64,000 nucleotides of DNA from Pseudomonas sp. TH31 (lineage in GTDB: Bacteria > Pseudomonadota > Gammaproteobacteria > Pseudomonadales > Pseudomonadaceae). The position numbers and the translations under genes are program-made. Numbering within the stretch: position 1 is the first letter of the stretch; the number at the start of each line of letters is the position of its first letter. Location: assembly GCF_016650815.1 (NCBI RefSeq), contig NZ_JAEKEZ010000029.1, forward strand, positions 434,001 through 498,000, read 5' to 3'. Below, one piece after another: positions 16,515 to 24,615 of the stretch. Under the pieces are notes generated by a model. That model was given only the letters and a program-made list of their open reading frames with translations, was not told the origin of the DNA and did not search any database.

Positions 16515-16630
16515 TAATGCCGATCAGTTAAGAAGATCTCAAGGTGACACACGCTCCTTGTAGCAGCTGGCGAAGCCTGCGTCCGAACGCGGCCCGAACC
16601 GAACGCAGGCTTCGCCAACTGCTACAAGGA
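16515..16630. repeat. Second copy of the composite repeat (right end truncated)
   Basis: It repeats the left part of the 9680-9929 element: TAATGCCGATCAGTTAAG, then AAGATCTCAAGGTGACACAC, then a REP pair on GTAGCAGCTGGCGAAGCCTGC (16558 to 16626). The right outer arm is missing. The centre carries the 18-bp CGTCCGAACGCGGCCCGA also found at 3507. The rest of the 312-bp gap to the next gene has no other feature. Confidence 0.75.
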
Positions 16631-16786
16631 GCGTGTCGGTTTTGGTTGATGTGGATCTTGCTTACAAATCGCCAACGCCCCCATTTTCACCCCTCGCCCA
16701 ACCCGCTAGCATCTGCCCCATCACCAACCACCCTCCCCCTGCGCGGCCATCAACGAATACGCGCCATCACTCTTCGAGGGAAACCA

Positions 16787-17554
16787 ATCGGCCGCGACGA
16801 TCCGCAATTCTTCCAGGGCTACAGCCAGATGGGCCGTTCCATCGGTGGTCTGGATGCCGCACCTGAATGGCCGGCGCTCCAGTCGATGCTGGCGCCGATG
16901 AAAGGTTTGAAGGTGGTGGACCTCGGCTGCGGTTACGGCTGGTTCAGCCGCTGGGCCAGTGAACAAGGTGCCGACAGCGTGCTCGGCCTCGATGTGTCGC
17001 AGAAGATGCTGGAGCAGGCCCGTAACACAACCTCAGCCGCGAACATCCAATACGCCCGTGCCGACCTGGAACAACTCGATCTGCCCGCAGGCAGTTTCGA
17101 TCTGGCCTACAGCTCCCTGGCGCTGCACTACATCAAGGATCTGCCGGGGTTGTTCGCCACTCTCCACGCGGCTCTCAAACCTGGTTCACGCTTTGTGTTT
17201 TCCATTGAGCATCCGGTCTTCATGACTCCGCGTAATCCGGGGTGGTTGATTGATGGCGAAGGTCGCAAGCGTTGGCCGCTCGACAGTTATCAGTTGGAAG
17301 GCGAGCGCGTGACTAACTGGCTGGCGGAAGGGGTGATCAAGCCGCACCGGACGGTGGGGACTTTGTTGAATACGTTGATTGCTGCCGGATTCACGATTCG
17401 GCATGTCAACGAATGGGGGCCGAGTGATGCGCAGGTGGTGGCGCAGCCGGCGCTGGCGGAAGAGCGTGAGCGGCCGATGATGATGTTGGTGGGGGGAGCG
17501 CTGAAATACAAAAGGGGCAGACATCTGACTAATGACTGTCAGACAAGGATCTGA
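16787..17554 (+). CDS. Class I SAM-dependent methyltransferase, start codon unclear
   Basis: Small-molecule methyltransferase with the SAM-binding motif VVDLGCGYGWFSRWA, acidic VLGLDVSQKM and post-motif SFDLAYSSLALHYI. Conserved sequence begins with RDDPQFFQGYSQMGRSIGGLD. The only good ribosome site, GAGGG at 16776-16780, is six bases before an ATC (16787), and no ATG, GTG or TTG occurs in frame between it and the conserved domain; the next Met is within the domain near 16829. Either AUC is used, or an ATG was altered, or a base was lost. The C-terminal tail after MMMLVGG also looks unlike a family ending and follows a G-run, so a second indel is possible. Confidence 0.75.
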   Translation: MGRDDPQFFQGYSQMGRSIGGLDAAPEWPALQSMLAPMKGLKVVDLGCGYGWFSRWASEQGADSVLGLDVSQKMLEQARNTTSAANIQYARADLEQLDLPAGSFDLAYSSLALHYIKDLPGLFATLHAALKPGSRFVFSIEHPVFMTPRNPGWLIDGEGRKRWPLDSYQLEGERVTNWLAEGVIKPHRTVGTLLNTLIAAGFTIRHVNEWGPSDAQVVAQPALAEERERPMMMLVGGALKYKRGRHLTNDCQTRI

Positions 17555-17567
17555 ACAGCACAATCTT

Positions 17568-17595
17568 TGTGGGGGCGAGCAAGCTCGCTCCCACA
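17568..17595. repeat. Single REP hairpin between convergent methyltransferase genes
   Basis: TGTGGGGGCGAGC and GCTCGCTCCCACA form a compact hairpin of the same family as the 28.8-kb REP pair. Confidence 0.7.
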
Positions 17596-17629
17596 GGTTT
17601 TGTGTTCACTGCACGCTATTCATTTGGCC

Positions 17630-18400
17630 TTACCGGGTCGCCACAATGAACAACCGCGGAAACGGCAACAACACGGTCCCATCCTCCAGCGCCGGATAAG
17701 CCTGCTCAATTTGCGCCAGATACTGCTTGAGGTACTGCGCCCGCTCACCCTCATCCAGCGGATCGAGAAATGGCCGCAACCCACTGCCCTTGAACCATTC
17801 CACCACGCCCGAAGCGCCGCCCGCCAGCGGATGGTGGTAGGTCGTGCGCCATACATCGACGCGCTTGCAGTGCGGCCGGAGCATCGAGTAATAAGCACTG
17901 GCACTCGCCATGTCGGTGCGTTGCCCGGCGGCGTCGGCCAGTTTTCCGGCCCACAGGCCATTGGCGGCGACCTCGCGCATCAGGCGATGGGAAGGTTCGT
18001 TGAGGTTGTCGGGCATCTGGATGGCCAGGCTGCCGCCCTTGGTCAATCTGGCGGCTAACGACGGCAACAACGTTGCGTGATCGGGCAGCCACTGCAACAC
18101 CGCGTTGGCGAAGATCACGTCGAACGGGCCGCTATCGTTCCAGGTTCCGATGTCTACGCTATCGAACTGCACTTCAGGCAGGCGCTTGCGGGCCGCTTCG
18201 ATCATGTCGGTCGAACTGTCCACGCCACGCACGATGGCATTGTCGAAGCGTTCCACCAGCAGTTCGGTTGAGTTGCCGGGGCCGCAGCCGATGTCGATGG
18301 CCGAGCGGGCGTCTACGGGCGGGATGGCCGCGAGCAGGTCGCGGGCCGGGCGGGTGCGTTCATCTTCAAAAGCGACGTATTGTTTGGCGGACCAACTCAT
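17630..18400 (-). CDS. tam: Trans-aconitate 2-methyltransferase
   Basis: Methylates trans-aconitate, a side product that inhibits the citrate cycle; cytoplasmic. The 256-residue product has the SAM motif AIDIGCGPGNSTELL, the acidic RGVDSSTDMI and VIFANAVLQWLPDH, all typical of Tam, plus the late SGLRPFLDPLDEGER segment. The frame opens at 18472, but MSWSAKQYVAFEDERTRPA at 18400 follows GGAGAAC and is the family start. Confidence 0.88.
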   Translation of the reverse strand: MSWSAKQYVAFEDERTRPARDLLAAIPPVDARSAIDIGCGPGNSTELLVERFDNAIVRGVDSSTDMIEAARKRLPEVQFDSVDIGTWNDSGPFDVIFANAVLQWLPDHATLLPSLAARLTKGGSLAIQMPDNLNEPSHRLMREVAANGLWAGKLADAAGQRTDMASASAYYSMLRPHCKRVDVWRTTYHHPLAGGASGVVEWFKGSGLRPFLDPLDEGERAQYLKQYLAQIEQAYPALEDGTVLLPFPRLFIVATR

Positions 18401-18496
18401 TGCGTTCTCCTGGCGGTACGTTGTCAGGCCTGGGCAGACAACCGGTTGGCTACGATACTCCGACCGATGCATCTACCCAATCCGACTTATGTATCG

Positions 18497-18826
18497 TCAG
18501 TTAACCCAGCCGCCTCGCTGCCAATGCCAGCCATCGCGATGCTGCTCCCAATGCGGATGCACATAACGATAACCCTGGCGTTCCGGCTCCCAATGGCCAT
18601 GAACGGCAACATAACGCCCACCGTCCCAGCGCCAGTAGCCGCGAGACCAAACGTAACCCTGCCGCCCCACTGGCTCGACTTCGATAACGCGCTCCGGTGG
18701 TGGCTGCGGCGCGACGACTTCTACGTATTCGCGTTGCACCGGGCGCCGGTCATGAACGACTCGCTCTTGCACGCAACCAGAAGCGGCGATAACCACCGCC
18801 AACAACGCCATATAACGTATCAACAT
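18497..18826 (-). CDS. YXWGXW-type repeat lipoprotein
   Basis: Secreted lipoprotein of 109 residues. The signal MLIRYMALLAVVIAASGC ends at a lipobox Cys, followed by a Pro/Arg/Val-rich linker and Trp/Gly/His repeats (YVWSRGYWRWDGGRYVAVHGHWEPERQ split in two such units). Such repeats occur in envelope-associated proteins of unknown function. Confidence 0.75.
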   Translation of the reverse strand: MLIRYMALLAVVIAASGCVQERVVHDRRPVQREYVEVVAPQPPPERVIEVEPVGRQGYVWSRGYWRWDGGRYVAVHGHWEPERQGYRYVHPHWEQHRDGWHWQRGGWVN

Positions 18827-19060
18827 GCTGCCTCCTCAGGCTTGACGCCCACATTGAGTGAATCAGCAAAAAATGCCCCCTGCACAACCATGCTCCTGCC
18901 TGGCCTTCTGATTTTGTAACAGGTCATATCTGTCTATTACCTGAACTCGATTCGATTGGCCTCTGCGAAACCTTGAGGCTTAGATGCAAACTTTTTAATC
19001 GCCAAATCATCGAAAGCCATAACCAAATCGACCGTTCGTCGAGCGACCGGCAAAGCAATT

Positions 19061-19088
19061 TTGACAGCCTAAAGATCGCATCTATAGT
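19061..19088 (+). promoter_or_regulatory. Sigma-70 promoter for the AidA/PixA-family genes
   Basis: TTGACA (19061-19066) and TATAGT (19083-19088) are separated by 16 bp, a near-consensus vegetative promoter. The upstream 230 bp (18827-19060) is AT-richer than the surroundings and shows no gene. Confidence 0.7.
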
Positions 19089-19094
19089 CCTAAT

Positions 19095-19268
19095 CGCGGC
19101 CAGTCGGAAGGAACCCGACCTGTCAATTTGCACGCAGGGAGCAAGGCCAGTTCGTGCCCCGTGCATGGTGGGTTCCGCCCGTAGTATTTGAGCAACGGCC
19201 GCAAGGCAAGCAACCGTTGTCGTGCCTGGAAAATCGCCAGGCAATCACTATGAACAAGGAGCTTTACC
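19095..19268 (+). other. Structured 5' untranslated leader of the AidA/PixA-family genes
   Basis: About 175 nt separate the expected transcription start from the ATG. GGAACCC (19110-19116) pairs with GGGTTCC (19170-19176), and CAACGG (19193-19198) with CCGTTG (19214-19219). It ends in AAGGAG before the ATG. I do not recognise a known riboswitch or small RNA; a role in translation or stability is inference. Confidence 0.45.
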
Positions 19269-19772
19269 ATGTCTCGATTCACGGATGTGCTGGTCACTAT
19301 CGACACTGAAACCATTCTGAAAAACTATCCGAACATCAGCAAAAACCCCGCTTCGCCAACGATGATCGACGTTAATCATGTGTACATGGTGACTAACCGG
19401 GACAACGTGATAAATGGCCAGGCCGGTGGCGAGCTCAACGTGAGAGCCAGCGTGGGCGATATGATTCGCTGGCGTGAAACCAGCCTGTCGCAAAGCTTCG
19501 AGAAGGCTGTGATTTTCTACAAGTTCATTGGCAACGTCGGCAACGAATTGATCACCCCGCCTTCGCCACGCAAGGCTACGGCCTGCGTCGCCGTCCCAAA
19601 CACCAGCAACCCATCGGTGCCGAGCTGCCAGAAAGTCGATAACCATTACTGGTCTTCGGAAACACTGTCATGCGGTAGCGTGACCTATCACTTCCATTTC
19701 CTGATCGTCGATCGCGACTGCAAAATCGTCGGCTGCTGCTCCTGGGATCCGTTCATCACCATCAGCAACTGA
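19269..19772 (+). CDS. AidA/PixA family inclusion-body-type protein, copy 1
   Basis: Member of the AidA/PixA family, small cytoplasmic proteins that form inclusion bodies in Xenorhabdus (PixA) and respond to cell density in Burkholderia (AidA). The 167-residue product shows the family layout: DVLVTIDTETILKNYP at the start, a VYMVTNRDNVINGQAG strand, a DMIRWRETSLS core, and CSWDPFITI at the end. It has six or more Cys. AAGGAG precedes the ATG. The gene lies directly before a paralog in the same orientation. Confidence 0.8.
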   Translation: MSRFTDVLVTIDTETILKNYPNISKNPASPTMIDVNHVYMVTNRDNVINGQAGGELNVRASVGDMIRWRETSLSQSFEKAVIFYKFIGNVGNELITPPSPRKATACVAVPNTSNPSVPSCQKVDNHYWSSETLSCGSVTYHFHFLIVDRDCKIVGCCSWDPFITISN

Positions 19773-19780
19773 CGAAAGCT

Positions 19781-19802
19781 GGCCCCTTGGCAACAAGGGG
19801 CC
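19781..19802 (+). terminator. Strong hairpin between the two AidA/PixA-family genes (attenuator or weak terminator)
   Basis: GGCCCCTTG and CAAGGGGCC pair perfectly over nine bases around GCAA. The following sequence is C-rich rather than T-rich, so it may reduce downstream expression or protect the upstream message rather than end all transcription. Confidence 0.5.
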
Positions 19803-19893
19803 TTCCCCCGTTCGTTGCCGTTTCGGCGGGAACAGGATGTCTTGCATGAACCGAAGCGGCTGCCGTCTTGTGCCAACATCATGAAAGGAATCC

Positions 19894-20436
19894 ATGATGA
19901 CTTGCGAACCGATCAAATCGCCTTCATCCAGTGTCGCGACGGCCAACAATGTCCTGCTCGTCGTTGATGCCGAATCGCTGCTCGCCAAGTATCCAACCCC
20001 TAGTCTGGAGGCCGAAAACCCGACGACTATCAGCGATGGATTTATCTTTGTCATCAATGGGGAACACGCAGCACAAAGCGTTAAAAATGACAGCCAATTA
20101 ACACTGACTGCCAGTAACGGAATAACCTTTCATATCCGCGGAAGAACCGTAAGCCTGATCGCTGAGCACAGCGTAGTGTTCTACGACATGGCCGTGGGCG
20201 CTACCCAAGTACTTTCACCACCGAAACTGGTGGTGCACACCGATCTCCTCGTACCGGCCCCTGACGCTACAAACCCGACCCAACCGGGCAGCCACCTGGC
20301 CGACGATCACTATTGGGAGTGCTCGCAACTGGCCCCGGGCGTGGCCGCCTGCGAACTGAGCTTCATGCTGGTCGACAAGAGTTGCGAGGTGGTGGGGTAT
20401 TTCAGTTGGAAGGTTGAAGCGAAGCTTTCTGCTTGA
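19894..20436 (+). CDS. AidA/PixA family inclusion-body-type protein, copy 2
   Basis: Diverged paralog of the preceding gene, 180 residues, with the same order of elements: NVLLVVDAESLLAKYP, GFIFVINGEHA, a central TFHIRGRTVSL strand, and a C-terminal CEVVGYFSWKVEA. GAAAGGAAT precedes the start; either of the two adjacent ATGs (19894, 19897) could serve. A bidirectional terminator follows at once. Confidence 0.8.
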   Translation: MMTCEPIKSPSSSVATANNVLLVVDAESLLAKYPTPSLEAENPTTISDGFIFVINGEHAAQSVKNDSQLTLTASNGITFHIRGRTVSLIAEHSVVFYDMAVGATQVLSPPKLVVHTDLLVPAPDATNPTQPGSHLADDHYWECSQLAPGVAACELSFMLVDKSCEVVGYFSWKVEAKLSA

Positions 20437-20447
20437 ACGGATCCCAT

Positions 20448-20477
20448 AAAAAACCGGCCTCAAGGGCCGGTTTTTTT
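20448..20477. terminator. Bidirectional rho-independent terminator
   Basis: AAAAAACCGGCC and GGCCGGTTTTTTT arms separate two convergent genes and carry T-runs on both strands. Confidence 0.9.
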
Positions 20478-20487
20478 GTTCGCTGCA

Positions 20488-21573
20488 TCAATCGTAATAG
20501 CCGACTGTCTTTTTCAAATGATCCGAATAGTTGTAGATATCGTCGATCGAACCAATTGGATGCCGGGTTTCATTTTTCTCTTCGTCGAAGATCCCGATGT
20601 ATTTTTGTGAGCGATTGAAGTGGAGGCGGCAAATCGGTTTGCGGTTGTTGTCGTCGAGCAAAATGCCAAAATAACTCTGGGTGTCTCGTTGAACGATCCG
20701 CTTGGCATCTACAACAGAACGAACCACGGCACGGACGATGTGATAGCCCTCGAGTTCCTCCAGTGTTGTCAAAACCTTGTCCTCTGCCTCATCTCGTACA
20801 TCAGGCTGTTCAGCTCCGCTGGAGGAAACTGACAGAGAAGCCAACGCAGGTTGAATGGCACCACTCATGGCCGATTTTAGCCGGTCATTGATTTGCTCAT
20901 TCAGGAACTGCACAACCGCTTTCCTCGTCAGTTCATGAAACTGCTCACGGACTTTTTGCGTAATCACCCCGTCGTACACACGGGACGCGAACACTTTCAC
21001 AAAGTCGTCATCTGGCTTGCTGACCTGCGCGGCAATGACCTTTTTGATTTGGCTGACGTACTTCAACTCACCGGCAGCGCTGATGATCGAATCGACATCG
21101 AATGCAGACTTGGTGAGCTTGACCAGTTCCGGAACGGAGTATTCATCGATGTCCAGCAGATCAAGTTCGAGAAACGGCTTCTCGTCCATCTTGTTCGGCG
21201 CATCCAGGTCGGTGAAGAACTTGTAGATCTGGCCGTTGGTCAGGATAGAGATGCGAGCACTGGTGACATGGAAATAGCGAAAGAGCTGAGAGGCATGATT
21301 GATGTGCAGTGGCTCACCGATTTTTTTGCACTCGATAAGAATCTGAACCTCGCCTTCCTTCATGATCGCGTAGTCAATTTTCTCGCCCTTTTTCGTTCCG
21401 ATATCGCACACGAACTCAGGCGTTACTTCGGTCGGATCGAAGACATCGTAGCCAAGCACTGTGCTGATAAAGGGCATCACAAAGGCGTTCTTGGTCGCCT
21501 CTTCGGTCTTGATTGCAGCGCTTTGCAAACGAACTTTGGCAGCTAGGCTTGTTAACTTTTCAAAGAATTCCAT
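20488..21573 (-). CDS. Orphan type I restriction HsdR N-terminal-type nuclease protein (COG4748-like)
   Basis: Predicted nuclease of 361 residues. The N-terminal half matches the PD-(D/E)XK domain of type I restriction R subunits: Asp67 in EKIDYAIM, then Glu81-Cys-Lys83 in ILIECKK, and QLFRY (96-100), the QxxxY motif of this branch. There is no helicase domain and no hsdM or hsdS nearby, so it is not a standard restriction system. The C-terminal half (SYFGILLDDNNRKPICRLHF) is a domain I do not recognise. The start at 21573 was chosen because the longer frame runs through a REP element. A defence or DNA-maintenance role is inference. Confidence 0.75.
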   Translation of the reverse strand: MEFFEKLTSLAAKVRLQSAAIKTEEATKNAFVMPFISTVLGYDVFDPTEVTPEFVCDIGTKKGEKIDYAIMKEGEVQILIECKKIGEPLHINHASQLFRYFHVTSARISILTNGQIYKFFTDLDAPNKMDEKPFLELDLLDIDEYSVPELVKLTKSAFDVDSIISAAGELKYVSQIKKVIAAQVSKPDDDFVKVFASRVYDGVITQKVREQFHELTRKAVVQFLNEQINDRLKSAMSGAIQPALASLSVSSSGAEQPDVRDEAEDKVLTTLEELEGYHIVRAVVRSVVDAKRIVQRDTQSYFGILLDDNNRKPICRLHFNRSQKYIGIFDEEKNETRHPIGSIDDIYNYSDHLKKTVGYYD

Positions 21574-21716
21574 GAGTAGCCTCTTACTTGGTTTCGATCC
21601 GTGATTTCGCATGCTGGCGATTTGACTGCCATTGATACTAGACACAAACCGGCACAAAGAAAGATTCCGCTCAGGAACAGCGTCGTGGGCGAGGGACAAT
21701 CCTCCTCCAGACCATA

Positions 21717-21788
21717 AAGATCGCAGCCTTCGGCAGCGCCTACGCCGATTGCATTCCACGTAGGAGCTGCCGAAGGCTGCGATCTTTT
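21717..21788. repeat. REP pair, GATCGCAGCCTTCGGCAGC family
   Basis: Inverted arms AAAGATCGCAGCCTTCGGCA and its reverse flank a short spacer between divergent genes. Confidence 0.85.
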
Positions 21789-21877
21789 AGCGTTCACTTC
21801 GATTGAGTTGTAAGAGGAAATTTCAACAAGCCGTCGCGGTCTGAAACTCAGACGCATCCCCTGAAAGGAAAACGGCA

Positions 21878-22275
21878 ATGAAATTCGCAAAAATGTCTCA
21901 GGCTCTTTCGATGTGGGCGGGCAGTCGGTCGCGGTGGCGCTGATCGTCATCTGGGCGATGACGGGGCCGATGTTTCATTACAACGATACCTGGCAACTGA
22001 TCATCAATACATCGACGACGATCATCACGTTCCTGATGGTGTTTGTGATTCAAAACACCCAGAACCGCGACAACGACATTTTGCATCTGAAGATTGATGA
22101 GCTGCTGCGCGCCACCACCGATGCCCAGAACGCGATGCTCGGACTGGATGGCAAGAGCCTCAAGGAACTGGAAGCCTTGAGAAAGCAGTATCGGGCGATT
22201 GGCGAGAACGAGACGATTTCGCTGGAAAGCGCGGCTGCCGATGACAAACGCAAACCAAATCTGGATCAGTACTAA
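21878..22275 (+). CDS. Low-affinity iron permease family membrane protein, with an apparent one-base deletion
   Basis: Small membrane protein of about 132 residues related to low-affinity iron permeases. The ATG at 21878 follows CTGAAAGGAAAACGG and starts MKFAKMSQALSMWAG, then the frame closes within a few codons. Adding one base in the GGGC at 21919-21922 joins it to SVAVALIVIWAMTGPMF, NDTWQLIINTSTTIITFLMVF and IQNTQNRDND, the conserved family core with two helices. The downstream frame alone could start only at a GTG with no ribosome site. Confidence 0.75.
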
Positions 22276-22323
22276 ATGAATATTCGCGAGTGGCCCAGGC
22301 CACTCGCGAAACACATGAACAGC

Positions 22324-22827
22324 CTAGCGGCTGGCTTGCAATGCCTTGGCCATCTGCAGGTGATTTTGCAGTTTGGGCAGGGTTTCTTCGGCAAACGCTT
22401 TGATTTCCGGCACGTCGGTGGTCTGCGCTTCCTGCTGGATCTGCGCGATGGCTTCCTGGGTGGTTTTCACCTGGCTGGCGACATAAGCCTGATCGAAGGC
22501 TGCGTCTTCCTTAACCTGTGGAATCAGCGCCTTGGATTTGTCGATCACGTCCTCGCGGGGCGCCACCGGCAGGTCGAGTTTCTTGGCGATTTTCGCCAGA
22601 TGCTGGTTGGCAGTGGTCAGGTCGTTGATGACTACGATGGTGTAGTCCTTGACCTCTTTGGATTCAGTTTTTTGATGCGCCAGGCGGCTGGCTTCGATGT
22701 CGGCCATGCCTTTGGCGGAGGCATCGTTGATAAAATCGGCAGGCGACTGCGCAAAGGCGCTGGTGGCACACAGGCCCAGTAGCGTGGCAAAACTGGCATT
22801 GCGTAAATGGGTGGCCATCCGGCTCAT
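22324..22827 (-). CDS. DUF4142 family exported protein
   Basis: Periplasmic protein of 167 residues with a Sec signal (cut near SAFAQSP) and an all-helical DUF4142 domain: ADFINDASAKGMADIEASRL, KDYTIVVINDLTTANQHLA and AFAEETLPKLQNHLQMAKAL. The role of this ferritin-like-fold family is not established. Confidence 0.85.
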   Translation of the reverse strand: MSRMATHLRNASFATLLGLCATSAFAQSPADFINDASAKGMADIEASRLAHQKTESKEVKDYTIVVINDLTTANQHLAKIAKKLDLPVAPREDVIDKSKALIPQVKEDAAFDQAYVASQVKTTQEAIAQIQQEAQTTDVPEIKAFAEETLPKLQNHLQMAKALQASR

Positions 22828-22900
22828 GGTCGCGCCCTCCTTCTGAAAAATTCAAACGGGGGCTTTCGCCCCCGTCGCTTAATCAAAACATCCTCCACCA

Positions 22901-23059
22901 CTACCGAGATTTCTGACCACCTTTGCGGCCCATATCGGTTTTCGCAGGGTCTTTCTCGACAGTCGTGGTGGTGGTTTTCCCACCTTTGCGACCGGCTTCA
23001 GACGCCTTCGTTCGATCGTTGGCGAAGTTTCCCGAGTTCGAGTTTCTTGAAGCAGGCAT
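22901..23059 (-). CDS. Small KGG-motif stress protein
   Basis: Hydrophilic 52-residue protein with two copies of the stress-induced KGG repeat, EAGRKGGK and DMGRKGGQ. Proteins of this type (YciG/GsiB-like) are induced by general stress. The frame opens upstream, but the ATG at 23059 follows AGGAAGA. It is too small and repetitive to assign a mechanism. Confidence 0.8.
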   Translation of the reverse strand: MPASRNSNSGNFANDRTKASEAGRKGGKTTTTTVEKDPAKTDMGRKGGQKSR

Positions 23060-23175
23060 GATTCTCTTCCTCCTGGTGATGATTTCGGCGAGCAAACGCC
23101 CGCAAAGGATCTGAATTCAGATCCGTCCAAAGGTTTAGAAAAGCTGGGGATGCTGCGACGAACGGCAGCGAACGC

Positions 23176-24525
23176 TCAGACCTCAAGCGGCGGGTGACGC
23201 AGGCGTTTGACTGCGTACATGGCCTCATCGGCGTAGCGCAACAACTGCTTTTCTTCTGTGCCGTGCTCGGGATAAAGCGCGGCACCGATGCTGGGTTCGA
23301 TGTTCAGGCTGTGGCCGTCCAGGCGCAAAGGCTGCACCAGCACCTGACGGATTTTTGCGGCGACGCTGGCGGCGTCTTCGGCTGCATGAATACTGTGCAG
23401 CAGCACCACGAACTCATCCCCGCCGATGCGTGCCACCGTGTCGCTATCGCGCACGCAACCCTTGAGCCGATTGGCCACTGCTTGCAGCAACATGTCTCCG
23501 ACCGCATGGCCGTGGGTGTCGTTGACCTGTTTGAAACGGTCGAGATCGACGTACAGCAACGCCATTCGTCCGCTGTCCAAACGGGCCCGCGCCAGCGACG
23601 CCTTGAGCCGGTCGCGAAGTAACTCGCGGTTGGGCAACTGGGTCAGTTGATCGTACTGAGCCATGCGCTGCAGCCGCGCGTGCAATTGCTTGCGTTCGAT
23701 GGCAGTCGCCACTTGGGCGCAGACGTATTGCAGCAGTTCTTTGTCTTGCTCGGTGTAGCGCTCGCCACCGGCCACGCTTTTGACGATCAGCGCGCCGATG
23801 GTGCCGTTTTGCGAGTTCAGTGGCACGCCGAGCCAGCACGGTGAGTCCTGCCCCGCCACCAACACTTCGAAGCCCTCGGGTGGGTCATCCTGGTCCGGCG
23901 TCAACAGGATCGGCTGACCGCTGCGAATCACCTCGGCGCACAAGCGTCCGGTGACGGTGCCCGGCAGTTCGGGCTGATGTTCGCGGTCGTCGACGTGATA
24001 GGGAAAGTTCAGCTGCGCACAGTGTTCGTCGTACAGCGCGACGGAGAAATTCAGCGCCGGCAACCATTCGCCGATGATCGAGTGGATGCGTTTGAACAGC
24101 GCCAGCAAATCTTCCGCTGCATGGGCTGCTTCGGAAATCGCATACAACGCCGCTTGTCGTGACTCGGCCTGTTTGCGTTCGGTGATGTCCCGGGCCACGG
24201 CGATGCGCAGTTGATCGACTTCCGACCAACGTGCCGACCAGAGGATATGCGCCACGCGGCCGTCCTTGCGCAGGTAACGGTTTTCGAAGTTGAGCTTGGG
24301 CTCGCCGCCCATGATTTCCCGCGCGGCATCGAGGGTGCGCTGACGGTCGGCGGGGTGCACCAGGTCGATCATCGGCTGGCCGATCAGTTCGTCAGGGGTG
24401 TAACCGAAAATACGCTCGCAGGCTGCACTGACAAATACAAAGCGACCTTGTTTATCCACCGCACAAACGGCGTCCAGCAACAGGTCAATGTAACTCGCCA
24501 AAGGCGCGGAATTTCTGGTGGCCAT
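23176..24525 (-). CDS. PAS-GAF-GGDEF diguanylate cyclase
   Basis: Soluble cyclic di-GMP synthase of 449 residues. A PAS domain spans about 10-120 with the classic ERIFGYTPDELIG and DITERKQAE ends. A GAF domain spans about 130-275. The GGDEF domain has an intact active site (RIGGDEF) and an RxxD inhibitory site (RDSD) five residues earlier. The start at 24525 gives MATRNSAPLASYIDLL and removes a Met-poor extension. It is one of two diguanylate cyclases in the window, here with cytosolic sensing. Confidence 0.9.
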   Translation of the reverse strand: MATRNSAPLASYIDLLLDAVCAVDKQGRFVFVSAACERIFGYTPDELIGQPMIDLVHPADRQRTLDAAREIMGGEPKLNFENRYLRKDGRVAHILWSARWSEVDQLRIAVARDITERKQAESRQAALYAISEAAHAAEDLLALFKRIHSIIGEWLPALNFSVALYDEHCAQLNFPYHVDDREHQPELPGTVTGRLCAEVIRSGQPILLTPDQDDPPEGFEVLVAGQDSPCWLGVPLNSQNGTIGALIVKSVAGGERYTEQDKELLQYVCAQVATAIERKQLHARLQRMAQYDQLTQLPNRELLRDRLKASLARARLDSGRMALLYVDLDRFKQVNDTHGHAVGDMLLQAVANRLKGCVRDSDTVARIGGDEFVVLLHSIHAAEDAASVAAKIRQVLVQPLRLDGHSLNIEPSIGAALYPEHGTEEKQLLRYADEAMYAVKRLRHPPLEV

Positions 24526-24615
24526 GGTGCAGGGAGCGTGTCCGGAGAATGCAGCGATAAAAAAACCGTCCTTGACCGTTATGACTGTGTCACTGACGCC
24601 TCCCTGCAATCAGCC

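Noticed and set aside
16544..16786. Extension of the methyltransferase to an upstream start
   Set aside because: The extension reads through the REP element and non-conserved sequence; its start is inside the repeat.
19115..19136. A lux-box-like CCTG-N12-CAGG before the AidA/PixA genes, attractive because AidA is cell-density regulated in Burkholderia
   Set aside because: Spacing between CT and AG is 14 rather than 12 and the sides do not match the consensus; it also lies downstream of the likely promoter.
20488..21573. Complete type I restriction-modification system
   Set aside because: No hsdM, hsdS or helicase domain in the window; only the nuclease-like part exists.
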